From contig NZ_JAJOHV010000003.1 in assembly GCF_021129175.1 (NCBI RefSeq), positions 92,984 to 156,983 on the forward strand: 64,000 nucleotides of DNA. The letters run 5' to 3'. This DNA is from Chromobacterium piscinae. Lineage in GTDB: Bacteria; Pseudomonadota; Gammaproteobacteria; Burkholderiales; Chromobacteriaceae. A program made the position numbers and the translations under genes. The notes under the pieces are model-generated. The model was not told the DNA's origin. It did not search any database and worked only from the letters and a program-made list of their open reading frames with translations. Below, one piece after another: positions 49,551-60,600 of the stretch (the first letter of the stretch is position 1; each line of letters opens with the position of its first letter).

Positions 49551-50759
49551 TCAGCGCGCGCCGGCTGCGCGGGCCAGGCACTGGCGGTAACGGCCGTCCA
49601 CCCGCTTGGCGAACCACTCGGTGGTCAGCTTGCGGCTGATCTTGGGGCTTTTCAGGTCGATCTGCGGCATCCGCTCGCGCGGCAGCGCCTGGCCAGCCTG
49701 CTTGTCCGCCAGCGCGAACACCTGCCGGTAGAGCGGGGTTTGCCCGAAGGCGGCGTTTTTTTCCAGCTGCAGATCGCGCTGGATGGCGGCGGCGCTCATG
49801 CCCAGCCGGCCGGCTAGCGACAGCGCGGCCTGTTGGCTGCCGGAGGCAGCCTTGCCCTGGTAGTTCAACAGGTCGCCGTCCAGCGCCAGCTTGCGGCCGG
49901 AAAGCCGCGACAGCGCGGCCTGGAAGGCGGCGTTGCGGCTGCTGTAGCGGCCGGCGTTGAAATCGGCGAAGCGGTACAGCATGTCCCGGTACGGGGCCGG
50001 ATACTGCAGCAGGATGGCGGCGCCGAAGTAGACGCCGCCGCGGCGGCTGAACACTTCGTGGCGTATGCTGCCCTGCACCGGATAGGGATAGGGCCAGACC
50101 CTGGCGTGCCCTTCGGCGAATTCCACGCTGACCTGCATCGGCCCGCCGGTGCGTATCGGATTCTTCATCTCCATGGGCAGGCCCAGTTTTTGCGCCTCCC
50201 GCGACATGTCCTCGTACAGCAGGTTCATTTCCCGCTCTGTGCGCAGGTTGTCTATCCGCGCCTTGTAGCTCTGGCCGTTGGGCGAGGTTTTCAACAGCGC
50301 GCCCTTTACCACGGTCAGCGGCACCAGGTAGCGGTGCGCGCGCTCCTCTATCTTGCCCCAGACGATCTTGGGCAAGCCTGGCACCACCGGATCGGCCTGC
50401 CAGCTGGACTCCTGCTCGATCACCGCGGCCAGCGCGCAGGCATTGTCGGCGGTGGCGGGAATCTGCAGGTGGCGGAAGGCGGCGTCGATATCGGCGATCC
50501 AGCCCTGGCGGTCGCGCGCGTTGCTTGGCACGGCGGCGACGATGAAGGCGCGCGAGGCCGGCAGCGGCTTGGGCTGGCTGACGGGTGGCGTTGTGGGAGT
50601 TGTGGGTGGCGGCTCGACGATTGCGGGCTGCTGGGGCAGAGGTTCTGTCGGCGGCGGCGCGGCTTCGGGCAGAAGCGCCGGCGCGGAGGACGGGAGGGGG
50701 CGTGTGTCGGCGCAAGCGGCCAGCAGCGCGCATAACAGCATCAGGCTGAATGTTCTCAT
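49551..50759 (-). CDS. DUF1615 lipoprotein
   Basis: The protein has 402 residues. The N-terminal signal ends in a lipobox (CALLAAC, with Cys16) and a Pro-rich linker follows (PPPTEPLPQQPAIVEPPPTT). The main domain starts near residue 85 with the block AAVIEQESSWQADP, a Glu-Ser pair that recalls lytic transglycosylases, and FADFNAGRYSSRNAAFQAAL. Family members are presumed envelope proteins; no activity is proven. It is followed (upstream in transcription) by the LysM/LytM lipoprotein gene on the same strand, 101 bp away. Confidence 0.82.
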   Translation of the reverse strand: MRTFSLMLLCALLAACADTRPLPSSAPALLPEAAPPPTEPLPQQPAIVEPPPTTPTTPPVSQPKPLPASRAFIVAAVPSNARDRQGWIADIDAAFRHLQIPATADNACALAAVIEQESSWQADPVVPGLPKIVWGKIEERAHRYLVPLTVVKGALLKTSPNGQSYKARIDNLRTEREMNLLYEDMSREAQKLGLPMEMKNPIRTGGPMQVSVEFAEGHARVWPYPYPVQGSIRHEVFSRRGGVYFGAAILLQYPAPYRDMLYRFADFNAGRYSSRNAAFQAALSRLSGRKLALDGDLLNYQGKAASGSQQAALSLAGRLGMSAAAIQRDLQLEKNAAFGQTPLYRQVFALADKQAGQALPRERMPQIDLKSPKISRKLTTEWFAKRVDGRYRQCLARAAGAR

Positions 50760-50860
50760 TGTATTTGGAGCGAGGGTGCGACAGCGGCGAGCTTAGGCCA
50801 AGCCGCCGCCGCGGGCAAGCGAAGCCTGGCGCGCTGTTCGTGCTCGGCTTGCGTAGGCGG

Positions 50861-51550
50861 TCAGCGAGGCGGCAGGTAGGCGGCCGGATCCACCACCCGG
50901 GTGCCCAGCCGCAGCTCGAAGTGCAGCATCACCCGGTTGGCGCCGGAGTCGCCCATGGTCGCGATTTGTTGGCCGGCGCTCACTTGCTGGCCTTCCTGCA
51001 CCAACAGCTTCTGATTGTGGGCGTAGACGGTCAGCGTGTTTTCATTGTGCTTGACGATCAGCAGGTTGCCGTAGGCGCGTATGCCTTTGCTGGCGTATAT
51101 CACCTTGCCGGCGGCGGCGGCGCGCACCGGGTCGCCGGCCTTGCCGGCCAGATCGAGCCCCTTGTTGCGGTTGCCGTCGAAGCCGGAAATCAGCGCGCCG
51201 TCGGCCGGCCATTGCAGTTTGATGTCCAGCTTCGCCGGCGGCGGGGCCGGCCTGGTCTCCGCCGGCTTCGACGCCGCAGGCTTGCCAGCGCCGGATGAAG
51301 CGGGCTTGGCCGCGCCGCTTGGCGGCTGAACCCGCAGCAACTGGCCAGCCTGGATGCTGGAGCGGTCGGCTAACTGGTTCCAGCGCGCCAGGTTGGCGAC
51401 GCTCTGCTTGTTCTGGCGGGCGATGCGGTACAGCGTGTCGCCCGGCTGCACGCGGTAATAACCCGCCGGCGCAGGCGCGCTCGGCGAGGATGGGGTGGCG
51501 CAGGCAGCCAGCAATAAGCTGCTACAAAGAATAAGGGTACGCAAGGACAT
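50861..51550 (-). CDS. LysM/LytM-domain lipoprotein (NlpD/YgeR-like amidase activator)
   Basis: The protein has 229 residues: a lipobox (LLLAAC, about 12-17), a LysM domain (YYRVQPGDTLYRIARQNK, about 33-50), an Ala/Pro/Lys-rich linker and a LytM domain (GFDGNRNKGLDLAGKAGDPV to VMLHFELRLG). The zinc ligand positions are degenerate (Asn replaces the first His; HFE instead of HxH), so like NlpD it probably activates an amidase rather than cutting peptidoglycan itself. Acts at the outer membrane during cell separation, if the analogy holds. Confidence 0.85.
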   Translation of the reverse strand: MSLRTLILCSSLLLAACATPSSPSAPAPAGYYRVQPGDTLYRIARQNKQSVANLARWNQLADRSSIQAGQLLRVQPPSGAAKPASSGAGKPAASKPAETRPAPPPAKLDIKLQWPADGALISGFDGNRNKGLDLAGKAGDPVRAAAAGKVIYASKGIRAYGNLLIVKHNENTLTVYAHNQKLLVQEGQQVSAGQQIATMGDSGANRVMLHFELRLGTRVVDPAAYLPPR

Positions 51551-51619
51551 GGTTTGGGATTCTATCACCGTCCGCTGTCCGGGCTGCTGTCCGGGCGCGG
51601 GGAGGAACGGGGCTTCGCG

Positions 51620-52342
51620 ATGAGGAAATGGTTTTGGCTTGGCTTGTGCTGCATAGGTTCCCTTTGTCGGGCGGAGCCATCAATCAACTTGTATACCGTG
51701 GATTACCCGCCCTTCGTGATCCGCGAAGGCACTGACCGTCCCCCCCATGGCATCGCCGTAGAGTTGCTGGCGCAGGCGTTGGCGCGCAGCGGAGTGCGCG
51801 CGCAATATGTCGATCTGCCCTGGAAGCGGGCGCAGATGCAGGTGCAGGCTGAGGGAAGCGGCTGCCTGCTGCCGCTGACCCGTTCGCCCAAGCGCGAAGA
51901 TACCTACCGCTGGGTGGGGCTGATAGACGAGAGCAGCCAATCGCTGTTCGTGGCGGCCGGCAGCAAGCTGCAGCTTCGCGGCGTGGCGGATCTGAAGGGC
52001 TTGCGGGTGGTGACGCTGCTTGGCTCGTCGATGGCGGACTGGCTGCGGCAGCATCAGGTGGCGTTTTCCGAGCTGCCGACCACCGAGGATGCTTACCGCG
52101 AGCTCAGCAGCGGCGTGGCCGAGGCTTGGGCGGTGCATAGTCCGGTGGCGCGCTACATGGTGAAGAAGCAGGGCAGCGGCGGCGTGCCGATACGCGAGGT
52201 GATGAAGCTGCAGAGCACCGGCATCTATCTGGCCTGCAGCCGGCGCTTGCCGGACGACATGGCGCAAAAGCTGGGCGCCGCGCTCAAGCAGTTGCATGAA
52301 GACGGCACCAGCGCCCGAATCGTGGCGCGTTATCTGGATTGA
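51620..52342 (+). CDS. Periplasmic solute-binding protein (family 3 type)
   Basis: The protein has 240 residues with a signal peptide (about 1-18, ending LCRA). It has the bacterial solute-binding family 3 pattern: INLYTVDYPPFVI at the start of the mature domain, GIAVELLAQALARSG, and DLKGLRVVTLLGSSMADWL in the second lobe. No transporter permease or ATPase gene is adjacent, so it may serve a sensor or a remote transporter. GGAGG lies upstream of ATG 51620. It is divergent from the lipoprotein gene at 50861. Confidence 0.8.
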   Translation: MRKWFWLGLCCIGSLCRAEPSINLYTVDYPPFVIREGTDRPPHGIAVELLAQALARSGVRAQYVDLPWKRAQMQVQAEGSGCLLPLTRSPKREDTYRWVGLIDESSQSLFVAAGSKLQLRGVADLKGLRVVTLLGSSMADWLRQHQVAFSELPTTEDAYRELSSGVAEAWAVHSPVARYMVKKQGSGGVPIREVMKLQSTGIYLACSRRLPDDMAQKLGAALKQLHEDGTSARIVARYLD

Positions 52343-52352
52343 GGGCGGCAAA

Positions 52353-52374
52353 AAGCCCCCGCGGGCGGGGGCTT
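52353..52374. terminator. Terminator between the solute-binding protein gene and ettA
   Basis: AAGCCCCC and GGGGGCTT form an 8-bp stem with loop GCGGGC, with an A-run on the left so that it serves ettA on the minus strand. Confidence 0.75.
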
Positions 52375-52390
52375 GGCGATGCGCAGCGGA

Positions 52391-54058
<1,668 letters not shown>

Positions 54059-54149
54059 GAGTGCGTTCACATTGGTTGGATGGGACTAATCGGCGATTAT
54101 AACGAAATCCGCGCGGGTCCAGCGCCCCGGATGAGCGCCGGTGCGGCAG

Positions 54150-54575
54150 TCAGCGGCAATTTTCGCGGAAGCTCAGCAGCATGTTCATCGCCAGCGTCGG
54201 CCGCTCCGCCAGCCGCGTGGGCTGGAAGTCAGGGCCGTAGACATCGACGAAGCCAGGCTGTCTGCGGATGGCTTCATCGTCCAGCCGAGTGAAGCCCATG
54301 CGCCAGTTGGCGAAACTGCGCCGTTCGATGTCTTCGAGCAGGATTTCTATCAGATGGTGGTGGCGGGGGTCGTCCAGAATGCGCTGGTAGGTTTCGGCGA
54401 CGGCTTCGGCTTCGCCTTCCAGCACCTGGATGAAGTTGCCGGGGCCATACAGCAGCACGCCGCTGATGTCGTTCTGCAGGTTGTGGCGCACGCAGGACTC
54501 AAGCAAGGTTTCCAGTTCCGCGTTGCTAAGCTCCCGTCGGGCGGTGCTGACGTAGATCAGGTGCTGCAGTGCCAT
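54150..54575 (-). CDS. Short BLUF-domain blue-light sensor
   Basis: The protein has 141 residues and is almost only a BLUF domain, which binds FAD and senses blue light. The key residues are present: Tyr8 (HLIYVSTA), Asn32 (RHNLQNDISG), Gln50 (NFIQVLEG) and the Trp91/Met93 pair (NWRMGF). About 45 residues remain after the core, as in short BLUF proteins that act through a partner. No output domain is fused and no obvious partner gene is adjacent. Confidence 0.9.
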   Translation of the reverse strand: MALQHLIYVSTARRELSNAELETLLESCVRHNLQNDISGVLLYGPGNFIQVLEGEAEAVAETYQRILDDPRHHHLIEILLEDIERRSFANWRMGFTRLDDEAIRRQPGFVDVYGPDFQPTRLAERPTLAMNMLLSFRENCR

Positions 54576-54683
54576 GGCGAATGTCCTCGGCTGAAGGGGC
54601 GGACGCTATCGATCGCAGCAGCATAGCAAAATCTTCGCGCCTGGTGCGGGATGGCTGCGCCGTCCATCCGCATGGCCAGGGGG

Positions 54684-55163
54684 TTACAGCGCCAGCGCCA
54701 GCGCGGCGGTGGCCAGCATCGCGAATGCGCAGGCCACCTTGGCCACCGCGCCGACGATGAAGCCGATGAAGGTGCCGACGCCGACCTTGCCGGCCTGGAA
54801 CGCGTCCTTGCGGGCGATGAATTCGCCGACGATGGCGCCGACGAGCGGGCCGAGAATGACGCCGGCGATGCCGAAGAACATGCCGACCAGGCTGCCGATG
54901 AAGGCGCCCCACAGCGCCTGGCGGCTGGCGCCGGTGGCCTTGGCGCCGAGCAGGCCGGCGACGAAATCTATCAACAGGCCCAGCGCGGCCAGCACCGCGA
55001 GCACGGTGAGACTGACGGCGCCTAGGTGGTTGAAGCCGTCCAGCCAGGAGGCCAGCAGCAGGCCGCCGAACATCAGCGGCAGGCCGGGAATGGCGGGCAG
55101 GATGGTGCCGGCGAGGCCGGCCAGCACCATCAGCGCGGCCGCGATATAGCCGAGTATTTCCAT
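54684..55163 (-). CDS. DUF456 membrane protein
   Basis: The protein has 159 residues and is very hydrophobic, with Gly-rich membrane segments: GTILPAIPGLPLMFGGLLLA near the N-terminus and GAFIGSLVGMFFGIAGVILGP in the middle, both typical of DUF456. The function is unknown. It starts four bases after the ppk stop on the same strand, so it is probably the second gene of a ppk operon. Confidence 0.85.
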   Translation of the reverse strand: MEILGYIAAALMVLAGLAGTILPAIPGLPLMFGGLLLASWLDGFNHLGAVSLTVLAVLAALGLLIDFVAGLLGAKATGASRQALWGAFIGSLVGMFFGIAGVILGPLVGAIVGEFIARKDAFQAGKVGVGTFIGFIVGAVAKVACAFAMLATAALALAL

Positions 55164-55167
55164 GCGT

Positions 55168-57249
55168 TTACTCCGCCTCGGGGTTGCCGGTGTAGGAGGC
55201 CAGCAGCTCGCGCTGCGCGCAGTGCGGCTTGCCGCGGCTGGAGCGGCGTTTATAGCCGCCGTCGGGCAGCATCTCCCAGCTGTTGACGTTGTCTTCCAGG
55301 TACAGGCGCAGCGCCTCCTTGATGATGCGGCGCTTCAGCTTGCTGTCCAGGATCGGCGCGCAGGTTTCGATGCGGCGGAAGAAGTTGCGGCTCATCCAGT
55401 CGGCGCTGGACATCAGCAGGTCTTCCTTGTGGTCGTTGTAGAAATAGAAGATGCGGGGATGTTCGAGGAAGCGGCCGACGATGGAGCGGACCGAGATGTT
55501 GTCGGACAAGCCCGGCACGCCGGGGCGCAGCGCGCACACGCCGCGGACGATCAGCTGCACCTTCACGCCGGCCTGGCTGGCTCGGTACAGCGCGTGGATC
55601 ACCTGCGGCTCCAGCAGCGAGTTCATCTTGGCGATGATCTGCGCCGGCTTGCCGGCCTGCGCGTGCTCGGTCTCGCGCTGTATCGCCTCCATGATCATGC
55701 TGTGCAGCGTGAACGGGCTTTGGTACAGCCGCTTCAGGCTGCTGGCGCGGCCCAGGCCGGTCAGCTGGATGAAGATGTCGTTGACGTCGCTGGCGATTTC
55801 CTCGTTGCAGGTCAACAGGCCGAAGTCGGTGTACAGCCGCGCGGTGCGCGGGTGGTAGTTGCCGGTGCCCAGATGCACGTAACGGTGCAGGCCGGGGCCT
55901 TCTCGGCGCACCACCATCAGCATCTTGGCGTGCACCTTGTAGCCGATGACGCCGTACACGACGTGGGCGCCGGCGTCTTCCAGCCGGCTGGCCCAGCCGA
56001 TGTTGGCTTCTTCGTCGAAGCGGGCCATCAGCTCCACCACCACCGTCACCTGCTTGCCGGCGCGGGCGGCGGCGATCAGCGACTCCATCAACACCGAGTC
56101 GGTGCCGGTGCGGTACACCGTCATCTTGATCGCCACCACGTGCGGATCGGTCGCCGCCTGGGTCAGGAAGTCGATCACCGGCTGGAAGCTCTGGTACGGG
56201 TGGTGCAGCAGGATGTCGCCTTTGCGTATCGTTTCGAACAGCGGCGACGACTTCGATTTTTTCTGCAGCGGCAGCGGCAGCGTGGGGGTGAACTGCGCGA
56301 ACTTGAGATCGGCGCGGTCCACTAGGTCGGGCACCTGCATCAGCCGCACCAGGTTCACCGGGCCGTTGACGCGGTAGACGTCGCGCGGCTGCAGATTGAA
56401 CTGGGTCAGCAGGAAGGATTCCATGTGCTGCGGGCAGGTGTCGGCGATTTCCAGCCGCACCGCGTCGCCGAACTGGCGCTGGCGCAATTCGCCCTGCAGC
56501 GCGGTGCGCAGGTTCTTGAAGTCGTCGTCGTCTACCGACAGCTCGCTGTCGCGGGTAACGCGGAACTGGTAGCAGCCCTTGACCGTCATGCCGGGGAACA
56601 GCTCATGCACGTGCGAGTGCAGGATGGATGACAGGAAGACGAAGCAGTGCGGGCGGCCGTCGCAGGCGTCGGCCGGCAGCTTGATCACCCGCGGCAGGAT
56701 GCGCGGCGCCTGCACGATGGCGGTGCCGGAGGCGCGGCCGAAAGCGTCGCGGCCTTCCAGTTCCACCGCGAAGTTCAGCGACTTGTTCAGCACCTTGGGG
56801 AAGGGGTGGGATGGATCGAGTCCGATCGGCGTCAGGATGGGCATCAGCTCGCGGAAGAAATAATTCCGCACCCATTCCTGCTGCTGCTCCGTCCATTCGC
56901 TGCGGCGCAGGAAGACGATTCCCTGTTCGCGCAGCGCCGGGAACAGCACTTCGCTCATCACCGCGTATTGATCGCGCACCAACTGGTGGCTGGCGCGGGC
57001 CACCTTGACCAGCGCCTGCTCCGGCGTGGAGCCATCGGCCAGGATGCGGTCCGGCGTGGCGTGGGCCGCGTCTTGCAGCCAGGCGACGCGGACCTCGAAG
57101 AATTCGTCGAGATTGGAGGAGACGATGCAGAGGAACTTCAGGCGTTCCAGCAGAGGCAGGTCCGGGTCCTCCGCCTGGGCCAGGACCCGGCGGTTGAATT
57201 CTATCAGTCCCAGTTCACGGTTCAGCAGCAAGTCTTGCGGTTGTGACAT
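55168..57249 (-). CDS. ppk: Polyphosphate kinase Ppk1
   Basis: Reversibly makes polyphosphate from ATP. The protein has 693 residues. N-terminal LLNRELGLIEFNRRVL, then the head domain, and the catalytic region with the autophosphorylated His in HYPRTARLYTDFG-type context (seen as YHPRTARLYTDFGL) and GVKVQLIVRGVCALRPGV. The start ATG 57249 gives the MSQPQDLLLNREL N-terminus; 12 upstream codons are not family-like. The DUF456 gene follows at once. Confidence 0.94.
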   Translation of the reverse strand: MSQPQDLLLNRELGLIEFNRRVLAQAEDPDLPLLERLKFLCIVSSNLDEFFEVRVAWLQDAAHATPDRILADGSTPEQALVKVARASHQLVRDQYAVMSEVLFPALREQGIVFLRRSEWTEQQQEWVRNYFFRELMPILTPIGLDPSHPFPKVLNKSLNFAVELEGRDAFGRASGTAIVQAPRILPRVIKLPADACDGRPHCFVFLSSILHSHVHELFPGMTVKGCYQFRVTRDSELSVDDDDFKNLRTALQGELRQRQFGDAVRLEIADTCPQHMESFLLTQFNLQPRDVYRVNGPVNLVRLMQVPDLVDRADLKFAQFTPTLPLPLQKKSKSSPLFETIRKGDILLHHPYQSFQPVIDFLTQAATDPHVVAIKMTVYRTGTDSVLMESLIAAARAGKQVTVVVELMARFDEEANIGWASRLEDAGAHVVYGVIGYKVHAKMLMVVRREGPGLHRYVHLGTGNYHPRTARLYTDFGLLTCNEEIASDVNDIFIQLTGLGRASSLKRLYQSPFTLHSMIMEAIQRETEHAQAGKPAQIIAKMNSLLEPQVIHALYRASQAGVKVQLIVRGVCALRPGVPGLSDNISVRSIVGRFLEHPRIFYFYNDHKEDLLMSSADWMSRNFFRRIETCAPILDSKLKRRIIKEALRLYLEDNVNSWEMLPDGGYKRRSSRGKPHCAQRELLASYTGNPEAE

Positions 57250-57287
57250 ACGGTAGCGAGCCAAAATGACGGTGATCGGAAACAATA

Positions 57288-57308
57288 AAGCCCTCGCTTG
57301 GAGGGCTT
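57288..57308 (-). terminator. Terminator after yggX (minus strand)
   Basis: AAGCCCTC and GAGGGCTT form an 8-bp stem with a 5-nt loop; on the minus strand TTTATTGTTT follows. Confidence 0.75.
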
Positions 57309-57318
57309 GTTCACGGCT

Positions 57319-57591
57319 TTAGTTCTGCGGCGGCGTATAGCCCGCCGGCGCGTCGGCGCCCTGGCCGAAGAAGTAGGCGTCCAGCTGGCTGGCCAGATAC
57401 TGGCGAGCGCGGGCGTCGGCCAGGCTGAGACGGTTCTCGTTGATCAGCATGGTTTGGTAGCGCAGCCAGCCTTGCCAGGCTTCTTTGGACACGCTTTCGT
57501 AAACGCGCTTGCCCAGTTCGCCCGGCAGCGGGGGAAAGTCGAGGCCCTCGGCTTCGCGGCCCAGCTTGATGCAGTTAACGGTTCGGCTCAT
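57319..57591 (-). CDS. yggX: Fe(2+)-trafficking protein YggX
   Basis: Small protein of 90 residues that protects iron-sulfur enzymes from oxidative damage. It has the family start [18 protein letters not shown] with the conserved Cys7, and [22 protein letters not shown] 57591 follows AAGGA; an earlier codon at 57627 would add 12 residues. It lies downstream of argA on the same strand. Confidence 0.93.
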   Translation of the reverse strand: MSRTVNCIKLGREAEGLDFPPLPGELGKRVYESVSKEAWQGWLRYQTMLINENRLSLADARARQYLASQLDAYFFGQGADAPAGYTPPQN

Positions 57592-57689
57592 CGCTTGAAA
57601 TCCTTGCTTGAAATCGGATTGAAACAACAGGCTATTGTGTCACAGAGCCCGCGCCGTTCCAACCGTGGCGGCATCATCGCCGTTAATTG

Positions 57690-58997
57690 TTACAGCTTCT
57701 TTACGAATACCTTGGAACGGCGCTGGTAATTGTAAAACTGCTGGCGGGCCAGCGGCAGCGAGCTCTTGTCGGCCTCGGCGAAGCCGCGCTCGACGAACCA
57801 GTGCGAGGTCTGGGTGGTCAGCACGAACAGCGACTGCAGGCCGCGGGTGCGCGCCTGGTATTCGACGTGCTTGAGCAGCATTTCGCCGAAGCCGCCGTCG
57901 CGCTTCTCCTGCGACACGGCGAGGCAGGCCAGTTCGGCGGTTTCCGCCTCCGGGAACGGGTGCATCGCCACGCAGCCGTAGATCTTGCCGTCGTGCTCCA
58001 GCACCGAGTATTCGCCGATCTCCACTTCCAGCCGCTCGCGGCTGCGCCGCACCAGGATGCCTTGTTCTTCCAGCGGGCGGATCAGGCCCAGAATGTCGCC
58101 GACGTCCTCGATGCTGGCGTTGCGCACCTTGACCAGCGGGTCGCGGGCGATCATGGTGCCGTTGCCGCCGCGGGTGAAGTGCTCCAGCAGCAGCGCGCCG
58201 TCCTGATGGCGGCTGACCAAGTGGGCGCGCGGGATGCCGTCGCGGGTGGCGCGGATGCAGTAGGGCAGGTAAGTGGCCACGTCGTCGGGCAGGCTGCCCG
58301 ATTGCAGCATCTCTTCGGCCTGATGGGAGGTCAGCGAGCTGACCAGCTGGCCGTCGTGCTCGACGACGCCGCGGCCTTCGACCACGTAGATCAGTTTCTC
58401 CGCCTTCAGCGCGATGGCGGCGTGGGCGGCCAGTTCCTCCATGGTCAGATTGAAGCTTTCGCCGGTCAGCGAATAGCCAACCGGGGTCAACAGCACCAGC
58501 TCGCCGGCGTCCAGCCGCTGGCGGATGGCCGCGGCGTCCACCCGGCGCACCTGGCCGGTGTACTGCATGTCCACGCCGTCCAGCACGCCCAGCGGCTGTG
58601 CGGTGACGAAATTGCCGCCGGCCACATGCAGGTGGGAGCCGTGCATCGGCGAGTGCGGCATGCCCATCGACAGCCGCGCCTCCACGTCGTGGCGGGTGGC
58701 GCCGGCGGCCTGTTTGACGATGTCCATGGTGGCGGCGTCGGTGACGCGTCGGCCTTGGTGGAACTGGGGGGCGATGCCCTGGCGCTGCAGCAGGGTTTCG
58801 ATCTGCGGCCGGATGCCGTGGACCAGCACGATGCGCACGCCCAGGCTGACCAGCAGGTTGATGTCTTGCGCCATGCTGGAGAAGTCGCCGTCGAGCAGGC
58901 TTTCGCCGCCCATGGCCAGCACGAAGGTCTTGCCGCGGTAGGCGTTGATGTAAGGCGCGGCTTCGCGGAAGGTGTGGACGAACTCGCGGGTCAGCAT
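57690..58997 (-). CDS. argA: Amino-acid N-acetyltransferase ArgA (N-acetylglutamate synthase)
   Basis: First enzyme of arginine synthesis; acetylates glutamate. The protein has 435 residues with an N-terminal amino-acid-kinase-like domain (ALGVRIVLVHGIRPQIE style block at about 50-67, seen as LGVRIVLVHGIRPQIE) and a C-terminal GNAT domain (ELACLAVSQEKRDGGFGEML). GGAG precedes ATG 58997; a further upstream frame to 59090 is unlike the family. It is followed by yggX after 98 bp. Confidence 0.94.
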   Translation of the reverse strand: MLTREFVHTFREAAPYINAYRGKTFVLAMGGESLLDGDFSSMAQDINLLVSLGVRIVLVHGIRPQIETLLQRQGIAPQFHQGRRVTDAATMDIVKQAAGATRHDVEARLSMGMPHSPMHGSHLHVAGGNFVTAQPLGVLDGVDMQYTGQVRRVDAAAIRQRLDAGELVLLTPVGYSLTGESFNLTMEELAAHAAIALKAEKLIYVVEGRGVVEHDGQLVSSLTSHQAEEMLQSGSLPDDVATYLPYCIRATRDGIPRAHLVSRHQDGALLLEHFTRGGNGTMIARDPLVKVRNASIEDVGDILGLIRPLEEQGILVRRSRERLEVEIGEYSVLEHDGKIYGCVAMHPFPEAETAELACLAVSQEKRDGGFGEMLLKHVEYQARTRGLQSLFVLTTQTSHWFVERGFAEADKSSLPLARQQFYNYQRRSKVFVKKL

Positions 58998-59091
58998 GCG
59001 GCGGGCTCCGGCCGGTGGAAGGGATGGATAACCATCAAGAATATCAGGATTGCCGCGGCATTGTGTTTCGGAAAGTAAGCGCGGCGGCATG

Positions 59092-59120
59092 AAAAATGCC
59101 GCCCGGCGGGACCGGGCGGC
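59092..59120 (-). terminator. Terminator after the S41 peptidase gene (minus strand)
   Basis: GCCGCCCGG and CCGGGCGGC form a 9-bp stem with a 5-nt loop; on the minus strand ATTTTTC follows. Confidence 0.85.
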
Positions 59121-59141
59121 ACGATGTCGGGAACTGGAAGC

Positions 59142-60572
59142 TCAGTTCTCGTTTTTCTGCAGGATCTGCTGCACCTTGAGCACGTTCAGCGCCTGCGACA
59201 GCTGGTAGTCGTTTTTCGGATTCGGCATCCGCTGCCCGCCCTGGGCCTCCGGTGCGGCCGGCTCCTTGTCCTTGCTCTCCGGCGCGGGGGCCGGCGGCGG
59301 CACCGGCTTGGCGGCGGGCTTGGCCGTCTTGGCGGGCTTGTCGTCGCCATTGGGATTGGCCAGGTGGTTTTCCAGATCGGCCTCGCGCACGCGCAGTGCC
59401 TGGTCGGCGGCGGTGAGGGTCGCGTCCTCGGCCACCACGTCCGGCGTGATGCCCTTGGCCTGGATGGAGCGGCCGCTAGGCGTGAAGTAGCGGGCGGTGG
59501 TCAGCTTGATGCCGCCCTGGCTGCCCAGCGGCAGGATGGACTGCACCGAGCCCTTGCCGAAGGTCTGCGTGCCCACCAGCACCGCGCGCTTGTGGTCCTG
59601 CAGCGCGCCGGCGACGATTTCCGACGCCGAGGCGGAGCCGCCGTTGACCAGCACGGCCAGCGGCACGCTGCGCACCGCCACCGGCAGCTTGGCCAGCGGG
59701 TCGCTGCCGTTCTGGCGGGCGTAGTTCTGCAGCGTGGCGGTCAGGCGCATCTTGGCGTCCGGCGTGCGGCCTTCGGTGTAGACCACCAGTTTGTCCTTGG
59801 GCAGGAAGGCGGCGGCGACGCCGACGGCGCCGTTCAGCAGGCCGCCCGGGTCGTCGCGCAGGTCCAGCACCAGGCCTTTCAGCGGCTGCTTGTTCTCCTG
59901 GTACAGCTTCTGCAGGCCGGCGGCCAGGTCTTCCGCGGTATGCTCCTGGAACTGGGCGATGCGCACGTAGCCGTAGCCTGATTCCAGCATCTTGTACTTG
60001 ACGCTCTTGGTCTTGATCACCGCGCGCGCCAGCGTGAACACCAGAGGCTTGGCTTCGTTCTTGCGGGCGATGGTCAGCGTGACCTTGCTGCCCGGCTTGC
60101 CGCGCATCTTCTTCACCGCGTCGTTCAGCGACAGGCCGCGCACCGGGGTGTCGTCGATCTTGATGATCAGGTCGCCGCTCTTGATGCCGGCCTTCTGCGC
60201 CGGCGTGTCTTCGATGGGGGATACCACCTTGACCAGGCCGTCCTCGGCGCCGATCTCGATGCCCAGGCCGCCGAATTCGCCCTGCGTGCCTTCGCGCAGT
60301 TCCTTGAATTCCTCGGCGTCCATGTAGTCGGAATGCGGATCCAGGCCGGTCAGCATGCCTTTGATGGCTTCGTCGATCAGCTTCTTGTCCGTCACCGGCT
60401 CGACGTAGCTTTGCTTGATCACGCTGAATACCTCGGCGAAGGTGCGCAGTTCGTTCAGCGGCAGCGGCGAGGCTTCCTTGTCGGCCAGGGCCTGCATGCT
60501 GAGGGTCAGTACGCCACCGGCCATGGCGCCTGCCACCAACCATGCGATTTTCTTCATTTTTTGGCTGCTCAT
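59142..60572 (-). CDS. ctp: S41 family C-terminal processing peptidase
   Basis: Periplasmic serine protease of 476 residues. It has a signal or anchor segment (about 9-25: WLVAGAMAGGVLTLSMQ), a PDZ domain (GLVKVVSPIEDTPAQKAG), and the S41 core with the catalytic Ser in NGGSASASEI and Lys in GTQTFGKGSVQ. The C-terminus is a Pro/Ala/Lys-rich tail. ATG 60572 has GGAG 12 bases upstream; the ATG five codons later is an alternative. It follows envC by 28 bp. Confidence 0.92.
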   Translation of the reverse strand: MSSQKMKKIAWLVAGAMAGGVLTLSMQALADKEASPLPLNELRTFAEVFSVIKQSYVEPVTDKKLIDEAIKGMLTGLDPHSDYMDAEEFKELREGTQGEFGGLGIEIGAEDGLVKVVSPIEDTPAQKAGIKSGDLIIKIDDTPVRGLSLNDAVKKMRGKPGSKVTLTIARKNEAKPLVFTLARAVIKTKSVKYKMLESGYGYVRIAQFQEHTAEDLAAGLQKLYQENKQPLKGLVLDLRDDPGGLLNGAVGVAAAFLPKDKLVVYTEGRTPDAKMRLTATLQNYARQNGSDPLAKLPVAVRSVPLAVLVNGGSASASEIVAGALQDHKRAVLVGTQTFGKGSVQSILPLGSQGGIKLTTARYFTPSGRSIQAKGITPDVVAEDATLTAADQALRVREADLENHLANPNGDDKPAKTAKPAAKPVPPPAPAPESKDKEPAAPEAQGGQRMPNPKNDYQLSQALNVLKVQQILQKNEN

Positions 60573-60600
60573 GCTTTGCTGATTCTCCGTGTCCGGCACC

